Below are positions 8,651 through 17,306 of a stretch of 64,000 nucleotides of DNA, one piece after another. Every line of letters starts with the position of its first letter. The first letter of the stretch is position 1. A program made the translations under genes and the position numbers. This DNA comes from Bacteroidota bacterium (GTDB taxonomy: Bacteria > Bacteroidota > Bacteroidia > Flavobacteriales > Schleiferiaceae): NCBI GenBank assembly GCA_024742495.1, contig JANSYJ010000003.1, positions 310,001-374,000 of the forward strand. The letters are read 5' to 3'. The notes beneath the pieces were generated by a model. That model searched no databases and was not told the origin of the DNA. It saw nothing but the letters and a program-made list of their open reading frames with translations.

Positions 8651-11600
8651 ATGAAGAAGTTCCGTTTGTTGATTGTAACAGCATTAATTGCAATCACATC
8701 CTTCACCAGCCAAGCGTCCCACCTTTTAGGAGGTGAGATTTATTGGGAATGTACCCCGAATGGACAGTATATTTTCACTTTGGTACTTTACCGAGACTGC
8801 ACTGGTATTGGCATCCCTACGGGATCGCAACCCTTAAGTGGGCCAGTGCCAGTTACCTGTACTTATATACCAGCCTTGTCAGGAGATGTATCTCCAGACT
8901 GTCCTAATTCGGCCTTGGATATTAATTGTTCAACTGGTGATGATGGGGCTATCGAAAAAGGTGTTTATCGCAGTTCACCGGTGAGTTTAAATGGTATTCC
9001 ACCAGCAGGTGGTTGGGAATTTTCTTGGTCTTCATGTTGTCGTCCAACCTTAGAGAACACCAATGCCTCGGGTTATTACCTTAGGTCGAAGATGTATCCT
9101 TTTACCCCTCCAGGTTCTACTCAGCCTTTAAATACCTCTACTTGTTACGATAACAGTCCTGTTTTTGCTCAAGATGCCAATGCGGTAACTTGTCCAAACT
9201 TCTTATTTGAGTTTAACCACCTTCCATCCGATAAGGATATCGACAGCCTAGTATTTGACTGGGGAAATCCATGGGATAATGCTAATAATAACATCCAATT
9301 TGATGCTGGATATTCAGCTGGCGCACCCTTCCCTGATGGAACCGAAAACCCAAATAACGGTCCCAATACCCTAGACCCTTTTTCTGGAGAATTAACTGCT
9401 TTAGCCAATAACCCCACAGAAGGCTGGTACGCTTCCTGTGTGGTAATTAAAGAGTATCGTTGTGGGCAGTTAATCGGTGAGGTTTTCCGGGATGTACCTA
9501 TTTATTATTTGAGCACGGGCGATTGTCCGGTTAATGCCAGCACCCCTTCGGCGGAAGTAGATACCGCCATTTATAAGAATGTGGAGCGCACCGGAAATGT
9601 GTATCGCATTCGTACTTATCCTCAAGATACCGTTCAGTTCAGGATTGTTGCTCGAGATTTAGATCAGCGCGCAGATGGATCCTTCCAGCAAATTTGTATG
9701 AAAGCGGGTGGACTGCAGCTAAATAGTAATAACTACGCCTCGGCCACGGGATGTAACGGTGCCGCTCCATGTGCTACTTTAACATCTTTCAACTCTTCTG
9801 GTACCTATTGTAGTGTGATTCAGAATACGGTGGAGTTCTTTTGGATTCCCGATTGTGTTCACCTCAATTTTGGAGGTTGTGGAACGGCTTCCAATACTTA
9901 CTTCTTTACCGTTCGTATGGAAGATGATGGTTGTGCTGCGCCTAAAGTAGGTTTGGCCTCGATTATTGTTGAAGTGATTGCGGGTGATCCAACACCGCCA
10001 GATTTGCAATGTTCTAGTGTAAACCTCGATGGCACCATCGACCTGAGTTGGGGACAACCTGAATTAGATAGTGTCTTAGAATTTAATTACTATCGCATCT
10101 ATGGTTCTAGCTCTGCCACTGGCCCATGGACAGTAGTTGATAGCGTTCCTTATTACGATACCCTAACGACTCAAGTACCTTCTCAAGGTCCAACTAGTTA
10201 CTTCTATATGGAAATGAGTACTGGTCCTTGTGACTTTATCTCTTTACCTAGTCAGGTGATATCAACCATGACTATGTCCTTAACCGCCTTGCCGCCTGGT
10301 AGCCCGGAGATAGCCCAAATATCCTGGACGCCCTACAATGGAAGTGGCCTGGATCCCACCCGCGGAAATGTTTATGAAATTTGGGTGGAAGCTCCGCAAG
10401 GCAGTGAGAATTGGCAAAAGCTGGGAGAAACAACAGGAACATCCTATACCGATACGGTTAGCGTCTGTGATATGCTTGTAGCTTATCAAGTTCGAGTACC
10501 GGATACAGTCGTAGGCTGCTCGGCGGGATCTACTCAGGATACCGGTCGTTTTCAAGACCGTACTAATAATACCAATATTGGCCTCGGTAGAGTCCTGGTA
10601 AATCAGAACAATAAGGCCTTAGTCGATTTTGACGCCAATCCTGGTGGCGATATTATTGAGTTCTATTTATTGCATAATGATCCTCAAAATGGATGGGTGA
10701 TTGTTGATACGGTTCCGGCTGGAGCCACTATGCCTTATGAATGGACGGGCTCTATGGCCGATACGCGATCAGAGCAATTTAAAATTGTATCGGTAGATAG
10801 CTGCGGGAATCAGAGTGATGATTTAGCGGTTACACCATATAACACTGTTTATCTAAGGAATTACCTTAATAAATGTGAAGGCTATTCGAGATTAAGCTGG
10901 AACGAATACCGCGAATTCCCGAATGGGGTGCATGAGTACCGCGTTTGGACGCAAATTACCGAAGATGATGGTACGGTATTACCACCTACTATTCTCTTTA
11001 CCGCATCACCAGATGACACTACTTTCCGTCAGAATGTGATTAAGAAGGGCTACAGTTACTGCTACGTAATTGAAGCTCGCGATACCATCGCTAATCTTAG
11101 CTCTACCTCCAACACCGTGTGTGTAGAGGCTGCGGTACCGCAACAATCGGAGCAATTGTATATCTCAAGGGTTACTAATGACTTTACTCGTAACTCCATT
11201 GATCTTGAAGTGTATATCGATGGCAATGCCGATGTTAGAAGCTTCCAAATCCAGAGAGCACCGGAGTATTATGGTCCTTATCGCACTATAGCCACTTTAG
11301 GTAAACCTACCCAGGCACCTTATATCATCGACTTCCAAGATTTTGGAGTAGACGCCAATCGCTTCCAGTATTTCTACCGCGTAACGGCAACGGATAGCTG
11401 CGGTGGTTACGATACCATTAGTAATATCTCTGGAAATTTAAGATTAAGAGTTCGCTCGGCTGAAGATGTAACCAATCGCTTAAACTGGAATCGTTACCTC
11501 GGTTGGGGTGGAGTAGTAGAGCGTTATGAGATTTACCGTCGCCCTGCCGATGGCATTAGCTGGAAGAAGGTTGGTGAGAATATCTCCACCAATGGAAGAG

Positions 11601-12055
11601 AGGATACCACTTGGATCGATTATGATATTGCCGACCTAATTGAGGCGGACCCTCTAGCAGGTGATTTCTGCTACTATGTAAGAGCGGTAGAAACGGGTAA
11701 CCCACAGGGTATTATCGACAATCAAGGACAACCAATGAGCGTGCTTTCCAATCAGGCTTGTGCGCAGCAAGATGCTAAAGTCTATTTGGCAACGGCCTTC
11801 CGTCCAGGAAGTTCGGTTCCAGAGAACCAAGTCTATGGTCCATCTTTAAGATTAGTTGAATTAGAGAACTATCAATTCTACATCCTAAACCGTTGGGGTA
11901 AGAAAGTTTTTGAAACTAATAACCCTGATGAGAAATGGGATGGAACCTATGAAGGTGGTGCAGCCCCACAAGGTGTATACATCTATTATATCAAGTATCA
12001 AACGCCAGGTGGCGCAGAACAAGAGGATAGAGGGAACTTCTCTTTAGTCCGCTAA
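8651..12055 (+). CDS. Giant T9SS-exported surface protein with CHU_C/gliding-type C-terminus (copy 1)
   Basis: A 1,134-residue exported protein. A signal peptide covers about residues 1-22, followed by SHLLGGEIYWECTPNG, an N-terminal signature common in Bacteroidota surface and gliding-associated proteins. About 400 Cys-containing residues are followed by several fibronectin-III-like beta domains (repeated patterns such as LSWGQPELDSVLEFNYYRIY and YEIYRRPADG). The last 90 residues form a CHU_C/T9SS type B sorting domain (YQFYILNRWGKKVFE, APQGVYIYYIKY). It is predicted to be surface-attached and adhesive; no catalytic domain is seen. It has its own promoter-like sequence and a downstream terminator. 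A close paralogue follows in tandem, with a C-terminal half encoding identical protein over 358 residues. Confidence 0.85.
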   Translation: MKKFRLLIVTALIAITSFTSQASHLLGGEIYWECTPNGQYIFTLVLYRDCTGIGIPTGSQPLSGPVPVTCTYIPALSGDVSPDCPNSALDINCSTGDDGAIEKGVYRSSPVSLNGIPPAGGWEFSWSSCCRPTLENTNASGYYLRSKMYPFTPPGSTQPLNTSTCYDNSPVFAQDANAVTCPNFLFEFNHLPSDKDIDSLVFDWGNPWDNANNNIQFDAGYSAGAPFPDGTENPNNGPNTLDPFSGELTALANNPTEGWYASCVVIKEYRCGQLIGEVFRDVPIYYLSTGDCPVNASTPSAEVDTAIYKNVERTGNVYRIRTYPQDTVQFRIVARDLDQRADGSFQQICMKAGGLQLNSNNYASATGCNGAAPCATLTSFNSSGTYCSVIQNTVEFFWIPDCVHLNFGGCGTASNTYFFTVRMEDDGCAAPKVGLASIIVEVIAGDPTPPDLQCSSVNLDGTIDLSWGQPELDSVLEFNYYRIYGSSSATGPWTVVDSVPYYDTLTTQVPSQGPTSYFYMEMSTGPCDFISLPSQVISTMTMSLTALPPGSPEIAQISWTPYNGSGLDPTRGNVYEIWVEAPQGSENWQKLGETTGTSYTDTVSVCDMLVAYQVRVPDTVVGCSAGSTQDTGRFQDRTNNTNIGLGRVLVNQNNKALVDFDANPGGDIIEFYLLHNDPQNGWVIVDTVPAGATMPYEWTGSMADTRSEQFKIVSVDSCGNQSDDLAVTPYNTVYLRNYLNKCEGYSRLSWNEYREFPNGVHEYRVWTQITEDDGTVLPPTILFTASPDDTTFRQNVIKKGYSYCYVIEARDTIANLSSTSNTVCVEAAVPQQSEQLYISRVTNDFTRNSIDLEVYIDGNADVRSFQIQRAPEYYGPYRTIATLGKPTQAPYIIDFQDFGVDANRFQYFYRVTATDSCGGYDTISNISGNLRLRVRSAEDVTNRLNWNRYLGWGGVVERYEIYRRPADGISWKKVGENISTNGREDTTWIDYDIADLIEADPLAGDFCYYVRAVETGNPQGIIDNQGQPMSVLSNQACAQQDAKVYLATAFRPGSSVPENQVYGPSLRLVELENYQFYILNRWGKKVFETNNPDEKWDGTYEGGAAPQGVYIYYIKYQTPGGAEQEDRGNFSLVR
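10574..11647 (+). repeat. Long near-identical duplication, copy 1 (within giant surface protein)
   Basis: These 1,074 bases encode 358 residues identical to those of 14128-15201 in the downstream paralogue, with only scattered silent differences. Outside the block, in the N-terminal half, the two genes differ at many codons. The pattern suggests recent duplication or gene conversion. Confidence 0.85.
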
Positions 12056-12076
12056 TCGATAAATCATTCAAACCTA

Positions 12077-12111
12077 ATAAAGGCTCTCTTAAACGAGAGC
12101 CTTTATTTTTT
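12077..12111 (+). terminator. Rho-independent terminator after copy 1
   Basis: The perfect stem AAAGGCTCTC / GAGAGCCTTT with a six-base loop is followed by ATTTTTTT. It lies about 20 bases after the stop of the first giant surface gene, so the two paralogues are probably transcribed separately. Confidence 0.85.
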
Positions 12112-12213
12112 TAGATACCTGTAAAGCCCTTTACAATCTTTCAAAAGCCCTTTTAGCTAAACCACTATTCCTTCGCCTAAGGGCATCCGCTACTTTAGTC
12201 AAAACTTTATTAA

Positions 12214-15200
12214 ATGAAGAGCTACAAAAGATTATTAGTCCTACTTATCCTTTTCATTAGTCCCGCTTTAGATGCCTCCCATTATTTAGGTGGTGAGATT
12301 TACTGGCGTTGCGCAGGAAATGGAAATTACATCTTTACCCTAACGCTCTACCGCGATTGTACGGGTGCCAATATTACTACCACCCCCAAAACAATATCCG
12401 GACCAGTTCCCATTACCTGTAATTTTGTTTCACAAACGGATGTTTCACCCGATTGTCCGAATAGTGCCTTGAATTTAACTTGTGCAGGTGGAGATGACGG
12501 AGCGATTGAGAAATTTGTGTTTGTAAGTGCACCTGTAGCTCTAAATGGAATTCCTCCCGCCAATGGTTGGGAATTTAGCTGGACCGGTTTTGCCCGACCG
12601 ACCTTGGAAAATGCAGGCGGAAATACCGGCTATTATCTCCGCTCAGTGATGTATCCTTATACCGATCCCAACGGGGTTACTTTAAATGCTTCAACTTGCT
12701 ACGACAATAGCCCAACCTTCGATCAGGATGCCAATGCCGTAACCTGCCCTAACTTCTTATTTGAGTTTAATCACCTTCCGGCAGATAAGGATATCGATAG
12801 TCTTGTTTTTGATTGGGCCATGCCTAAATTAGGTGCAAATCAAAATATTTCATGGAATAGCGGTTACAGCTTAGGTGCGCCCTTTCCTGATGGATCAGAG
12901 AATCCGAATAATGGTCCAAATACCTTAGATCGCTTTTCAGGAGAAATAACAACTTTAGCTAATAACCCCACTGAAGGCTGGTATGCCTCCTGTGTGGTAA
13001 TTAAAGAATACCGCTGTGGACAGCTCATTGGCGAGGTATATCGGGATGTACCAGTATATTATTTAAGTACGGGCGATTGCCCCGTCAACCCTAGCACCCC
13101 TTCCGCAGAAGTAGATACCGCCATTTATCAAAATGTAGAGCGCACTGGAAATGTTTACCGCATCCGCACCTATCCTCAAGATACGGTCCAGTTTAGGGTA
13201 GTTGCCCGAGATTTAGATCAGCGGGCAGATGGATCTTTCCAACAAATTTGTATGAAAGCCGGTGGTCTACAATTAAATAGCAATAACTATGCTTCAAACA
13301 CGGGTTGTAATGGTGCCGCTCCTTGTGCGACCTTAACTTCTTTTAATTCTTCAGGTACCTATTGTAGTGTGATTCAAAATACGGTGGAGTTCTTTTGGAT
13401 TCCCGATTGTGTTCACCTCAATTTTGGTGGTTGTGGTACCGCCTCTAATACCTATTATTTTACGGTTCGAATGGAGGATGATGGTTGTGCCGCGCCTAAA
13501 GTGGGTTTAGCAACCATTATCGTTGAAGTAATTGCGGGTGATCCTACACCGCCGGATTTACAATGTTCGAGTGTAAACCTTGATGGCTCTATTGATTTAA
13601 GTTGGGGACAACCTGAACTCGATAGTATCTTGGAGTTTAATTACTACCGCATTTATGGTTCGAGTTCGCCCACTGGCCCTTGGACTGTCGTAGATAGTGT
13701 ACCGCATTATGACACCCTAACGACTCAAGTTGCTTCTCAAGGTCCAACGAGTTACTTCTACATGGAAATGAGTACTGGTCCTTGTGACTTTATCTCTTTA
13801 CCTAGCCCGGTGATATCAACCATGACCATGTCGCTAACTGCCTTGCCTCCTGGTAGTCCAGAAATAGCCCAGTTGACATGGACCGATCATAATGGTGTTG
13901 GTTTAGACCCCAGTCGAGGAAATATTTATGAAGTCTGGGTGGAAGCACCTCAAGGAAGTCAGAATTGGCAGAAACTAGGTGAAACCACAAGTAATACCTA
14001 TACCGATACGGTCAGTGTATGCGATATGCTGGTGGCTTATCAAATCCGAGTACCGGATACAATCGTAGGCTGTTCGGCAGGATCTACACAGGATACCGGT
14101 CGTTTCCAAGATCGCACTAATACTACCAATATTGGACTCGGTAGAGTCCTAGTAAATCAGAACAATAAGGCCTTAGTCGATTTTGACGCCAATCCTGGCG
14201 GCGATATTATTGAGTTCTATTTATTGCATAATGATCCTCAAAATGGATGGGTGATTGTTGATACGGTTCCAGCCGGAGCCACCATGCCTTATGAATGGAC
14301 GGGCTCAATGGCCGATACGCGTTCGGAGCAATTTAAAATTGTATCGGTAGATAGCTGCGGGAATCAGAGTGATGATTTAGCGGTTACGCCATATAACACT
14401 GTTTATCTAAGGAATTACCTTAATAAATGTGAAGGCTATTCGAGATTAAGCTGGAATGAATACCGCGAGTTCCCGAATGGGGTGCATGAGTACCGCGTTT
14501 GGACGCAAATTACCGAAGATGATGGAACGGTATTACCACCAACTATTCTTTTTACTGCTTCGCCAGATGATACCACTTTCCGTCAGAATGTGATTAAGAA
14601 GGGCTACAGTTACTGCTACGTAATTGAAGCTCGCGATACCATTGCCAACCTTAGTTCTACCTCCAACACCGTGTGTGTTGAGGCTGCGGTACCACAACAA
14701 TCGGAGCAATTGTATATCTCTAGGGTTACCAATGACTTTACTCGTAACTCTATTGATCTTGAAGTATATATCGATGGCAATGCCGATGTTAGAAGCTTCC
14801 AAATCCAGAGAGCACCGGAGTATTATGGCCCTTATCGCACTATAGCCACTTTAGGTAAACCTACCCAGGCACCTTATATCATCGACTTCCAAGATTTTGG
14901 TGTAGATGCCAATCGCTTCCAGTATTTCTACCGCGTAACGGCAACGGATAGCTGCGGTGGTTACGATACCATTAGTAATATCTCTGGAAATTTAAGATTA
15001 AGAGTTCGCTCGGCTGAAGATGTAACCAATCGCTTAAACTGGAATCGCTACCTCGGTTGGGGTGGAGTAGTAGAGCGTTATGAGATTTACCGTCGCCCTG
15101 CCGATGGCATTAGCTGGAAGAAGGTTGGTGAGAATATTTCCACCAATGGAAGAGAGGATACCACTTGGATCGATTATGATATTGCCGACTTAATTGAGGC

Positions 15201-15609
15201 TAATCCCTTAGCTGGTGATTTCTGCTACTATGTAAGAGCGGTAGAAGCGGGCAACCCACAAGGTATAATCGACAATCAAGGACGACCAATGAGTGTACTT
15301 TCCAATCAGGCTTGTGCGCAGCAAGATGCTAAGGTTTATTTGGCAACGGCCTTCCGTCCAGGAAGTTCGGTTCCAGAGAACCAGGTATATGGACCTTCTT
15401 TAAGACAAGTAGAAGTTGAGAACTATCAATTCTACATCCTAAACCGTTGGGGTAAGAAAGTATTTGAAACCAGTGATCCTGATGAGAAATGGAATGGTAA
15501 CTACGAAGGAGGCGATGCTCCACAAGGTGTTTACATCTATTATATCAAGTATCAAACACCGGGAGGCGCAGAGCAAGAAGACAGAGGAAACTTCTCCTTG
15601 ATAAGATAA
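12214..15609 (+). CDS. Giant T9SS-exported surface protein with CHU_C/gliding-type C-terminus (copy 2)
   Basis: A 1,131-residue tandem paralogue of the preceding gene with the same layout: signal peptide (MKSYKRLLVLLILFISPALDA), SHYLGGEIYWRCAGNG start, Cys-rich beta region, fibronectin-III-like domains and a CHU_C type B sorting tail (LNRWGKKVFETSDPDEKW). The first 250 residues diverge most from copy 1; for example, the segment ending FSWSSCCRPTLENT has become FSWTGFARPTLENA, losing a Cys pair. Residues from about 639 to 996 are identical to copy 1. Probable surface adhesin. It is separated from copy 1 by 158 bases containing a terminator. Function beyond surface exposure is inferred. Confidence 0.85.
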   Translation: MKSYKRLLVLLILFISPALDASHYLGGEIYWRCAGNGNYIFTLTLYRDCTGANITTTPKTISGPVPITCNFVSQTDVSPDCPNSALNLTCAGGDDGAIEKFVFVSAPVALNGIPPANGWEFSWTGFARPTLENAGGNTGYYLRSVMYPYTDPNGVTLNASTCYDNSPTFDQDANAVTCPNFLFEFNHLPADKDIDSLVFDWAMPKLGANQNISWNSGYSLGAPFPDGSENPNNGPNTLDRFSGEITTLANNPTEGWYASCVVIKEYRCGQLIGEVYRDVPVYYLSTGDCPVNPSTPSAEVDTAIYQNVERTGNVYRIRTYPQDTVQFRVVARDLDQRADGSFQQICMKAGGLQLNSNNYASNTGCNGAAPCATLTSFNSSGTYCSVIQNTVEFFWIPDCVHLNFGGCGTASNTYYFTVRMEDDGCAAPKVGLATIIVEVIAGDPTPPDLQCSSVNLDGSIDLSWGQPELDSILEFNYYRIYGSSSPTGPWTVVDSVPHYDTLTTQVASQGPTSYFYMEMSTGPCDFISLPSPVISTMTMSLTALPPGSPEIAQLTWTDHNGVGLDPSRGNIYEVWVEAPQGSQNWQKLGETTSNTYTDTVSVCDMLVAYQIRVPDTIVGCSAGSTQDTGRFQDRTNTTNIGLGRVLVNQNNKALVDFDANPGGDIIEFYLLHNDPQNGWVIVDTVPAGATMPYEWTGSMADTRSEQFKIVSVDSCGNQSDDLAVTPYNTVYLRNYLNKCEGYSRLSWNEYREFPNGVHEYRVWTQITEDDGTVLPPTILFTASPDDTTFRQNVIKKGYSYCYVIEARDTIANLSSTSNTVCVEAAVPQQSEQLYISRVTNDFTRNSIDLEVYIDGNADVRSFQIQRAPEYYGPYRTIATLGKPTQAPYIIDFQDFGVDANRFQYFYRVTATDSCGGYDTISNISGNLRLRVRSAEDVTNRLNWNRYLGWGGVVERYEIYRRPADGISWKKVGENISTNGREDTTWIDYDIADLIEANPLAGDFCYYVRAVEAGNPQGIIDNQGRPMSVLSNQACAQQDAKVYLATAFRPGSSVPENQVYGPSLRQVEVENYQFYILNRWGKKVFETSDPDEKWNGNYEGGDAPQGVYIYYIKYQTPGGAEQEDRGNFSLIR
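14128..15201 (+). repeat. Long near-identical duplication, copy 2 (within giant surface protein)
   Basis: Direct-repeat partner of 10574-11647, in the same orientation and offset by 3,554 bases. The encoded 358 residues are identical, and only occasional silent changes are seen (for example ggcctcggt versus ggactcggt at the start). Homologous recombination between the copies would delete or amplify one gene length. Confidence 0.85.
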
Positions 15610-15684
15610 TAGACATCAGAGCTTTAAGGTTTTATACAAGCTTTGCACTAAAGATTTTTCGCTAAATTGGTTAAGGCGATTTTT

Positions 15685-15716
15685 AAAAGCCTCTCTATTT
15701 TTTAGAGGGGCTTTTT
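15685..15716 (+). terminator. Rho-independent terminator after copy 2
   Basis: The 13-base stem AAAAGCCTCTCTA / TAGAGGGGCTTTT has one G-T pair and a short T loop, and ends in a T-rich tract. It separates the surface protein pair from guaB. Confidence 0.8.
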
Positions 15717-15760
15717 CTATTTTAAGATAAGCTTAGCTAATATGCCAAGCACAATGGTTA

Positions 15761-15787
15761 TTGGTCTCTATTTAATTGCTAATTTTG
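15761..15787 (+). promoter_or_regulatory. Candidate guaB promoter, TTG-N16-TAATTTTG
   Basis: TAATTTTG at 15780-15787 matches the TAnnTTTG box exactly, with a TTG 16 bases upstream, slightly closer than usual. It lies 31 bases before the chosen guaB ATG, giving a leader of about 25 bases. This supports the downstream start over the GTG at 15789. Confidence 0.45.
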
Positions 15788-15818
15788 CGTGCAATTTAAT
15801 TCTAATTGCAAGCGCTCT

Positions 15819-17294
15819 ATGTCAACTTTCAGTGATAAAATCATGGGTGAAGGTCTTACCTATGATGATGTACTTCTCGTACCAGCCTATTCGCAAGTCT
15901 TACCGCGCGAAGTTGATCTATCCAGTCGTTTTACCCGTAATATAAAATTGAAGGCACCGATTATCTCGGCAGCCATGGATACGGTTACAGAAGCAACCAT
16001 GGCCATTGCCATTGCTCAGGATGGAGGTATTGGGGTTTTGCATAAAAACATGACCATTGAGCAGCAAGCTGTTGAAGTGCGTAATGTAAAGCGTGCGGAA
16101 AGCGGAATGATTCTCGACCCCGTTACCCTTAACGAAACAGCTTTGGTAAGCGATGCCAAGAAAATGATGAGAGATTATCGCATTGGCGGAATCCCCATTG
16201 TTGATGAAGGTAAAAAGCTCCTAGGTATAATTACCAATCGCGATTTGCGCTTTGAAAAGGATGATGATCGACCACTTTCTGAGATAATGACGCGTGAAGG
16301 CTTGGTTACCACCTTTGAAAATACCAGTTTATCGGAAGCAGAAGTTATTCTGCAAAAGCATAAAATTGAAAAACTACCCGTAGTCGATAAGGATAATCAC
16401 CTCATTGGACTAATCACTTACCGCGATATTACAAAGTCGAATATAAAGCCTAATGCGAATAAAGATGATTACGGTCGTTTAAGAGTAGCCGCTGCCGTTG
16501 GTGTTACTGGCGATATTCTCGAGAGAGTAAGCGCCCTTGTAGGCTCTAATGTTGACGCAATTATTATCGATACCGCCCATGGTCATACCGCAGGAGTCGT
16601 AAAGGCTTTGCAGGCTGTGAAGGCTAAATTTCCAAGTTTAGATGTGGTAGTGGGTAATGTAGCAACCGCTGAAGCAGCTCGTTATTTAGCCGACGCTGGA
16701 GCGGATGCAATCAAAGTAGGTATTGGCCCAGGATCTATCTGCACTACGCGAGTGGTAGCAGGAGTAGGAGTACCTCAATTAACAGCGGTAATGGAAGCCC
16801 GTAAGGGATTGGAAGGAACCGATGTTCCTATTATTGCCGATGGAGGAGTGCGCTTTACTGGTGATATCGTTAAGGCTATTGCCGCTGGAGCCGACACCGT
16901 AATGCTTGGATCATTATTAGCAGGCACCCACGAGGCGCCAGGAGAAACGATCATCTATGAAGGTCGTCGCTATAAAACCTATCGCGGAATGGGCTCCATT
17001 GAAGCCATGCAGCAAGGTTCAAAAGATCGATACTTCCAGGATGTGGAAGATGATATAAAAAAGTTAGTGCCAGAAGGTATCGTAGGTAGAGTAGCCTATA
17101 AAGGTGAGGTGGGCGAAGTTATGTATCAATTTATCGGTGGTTTACGTGCCGGTATGGGATATTGTGGCGCTGCAGATATTGCCACCTTGCAAAAAAATGG
17201 CACTTTCGTGCGAATTACATCGGCAGGGGTTAACGAAAGTCATCCTCACGATGTGCATATTACCCGTGAATCACCAAATTATAGCCGAAAATAA
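15819..17294 (+). CDS. guaB: Inosine-5'-monophosphate dehydrogenase
   Basis: A 491-residue enzyme that oxidises IMP to XMP with NAD+, the committed step of GMP synthesis in the cytoplasm. I use the ATG at 15819 ([20 protein letters not shown]) rather than the GTG at 15789. The TIM barrel carries the catalytic loop [17 protein letters not shown] with its active Cys. The NAD/IMP site [18 protein letters not shown] and the flap region [13 protein letters not shown] are visible. Two CBS domains (about residues 95-215) are inserted in the barrel, as in full-length bacterial IMPDH, and usually mediate nucleotide feedback. Length is normal. A promoter-like TAnnTTTG box precedes it. Confidence 0.96.
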   Translation: MSTFSDKIMGEGLTYDDVLLVPAYSQVLPREVDLSSRFTRNIKLKAPIISAAMDTVTEATMAIAIAQDGGIGVLHKNMTIEQQAVEVRNVKRAESGMILDPVTLNETALVSDAKKMMRDYRIGGIPIVDEGKKLLGIITNRDLRFEKDDDRPLSEIMTREGLVTTFENTSLSEAEVILQKHKIEKLPVVDKDNHLIGLITYRDITKSNIKPNANKDDYGRLRVAAAVGVTGDILERVSALVGSNVDAIIIDTAHGHTAGVVKALQAVKAKFPSLDVVVGNVATAEAARYLADAGADAIKVGIGPGSICTTRVVAGVGVPQLTAVMEARKGLEGTDVPIIADGGVRFTGDIVKAIAAGADTVMLGSLLAGTHEAPGETIIYEGRRYKTYRGMGSIEAMQQGSKDRYFQDVEDDIKKLVPEGIVGRVAYKGEVGEVMYQFIGGLRAGMGYCGAADIATLQKNGTFVRITSAGVNESHPHDVHITRESPNYSRK

Positions 17295-17306
17295 ACTCTG
17301 TTAAAC

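Noticed and set aside
10574-15201. Insertion sequence as the explanation of the long direct repeat
   Set aside because: The repeated block is in-frame inside two paralogous surface genes and encodes no transposase; duplication or gene conversion explains it better.
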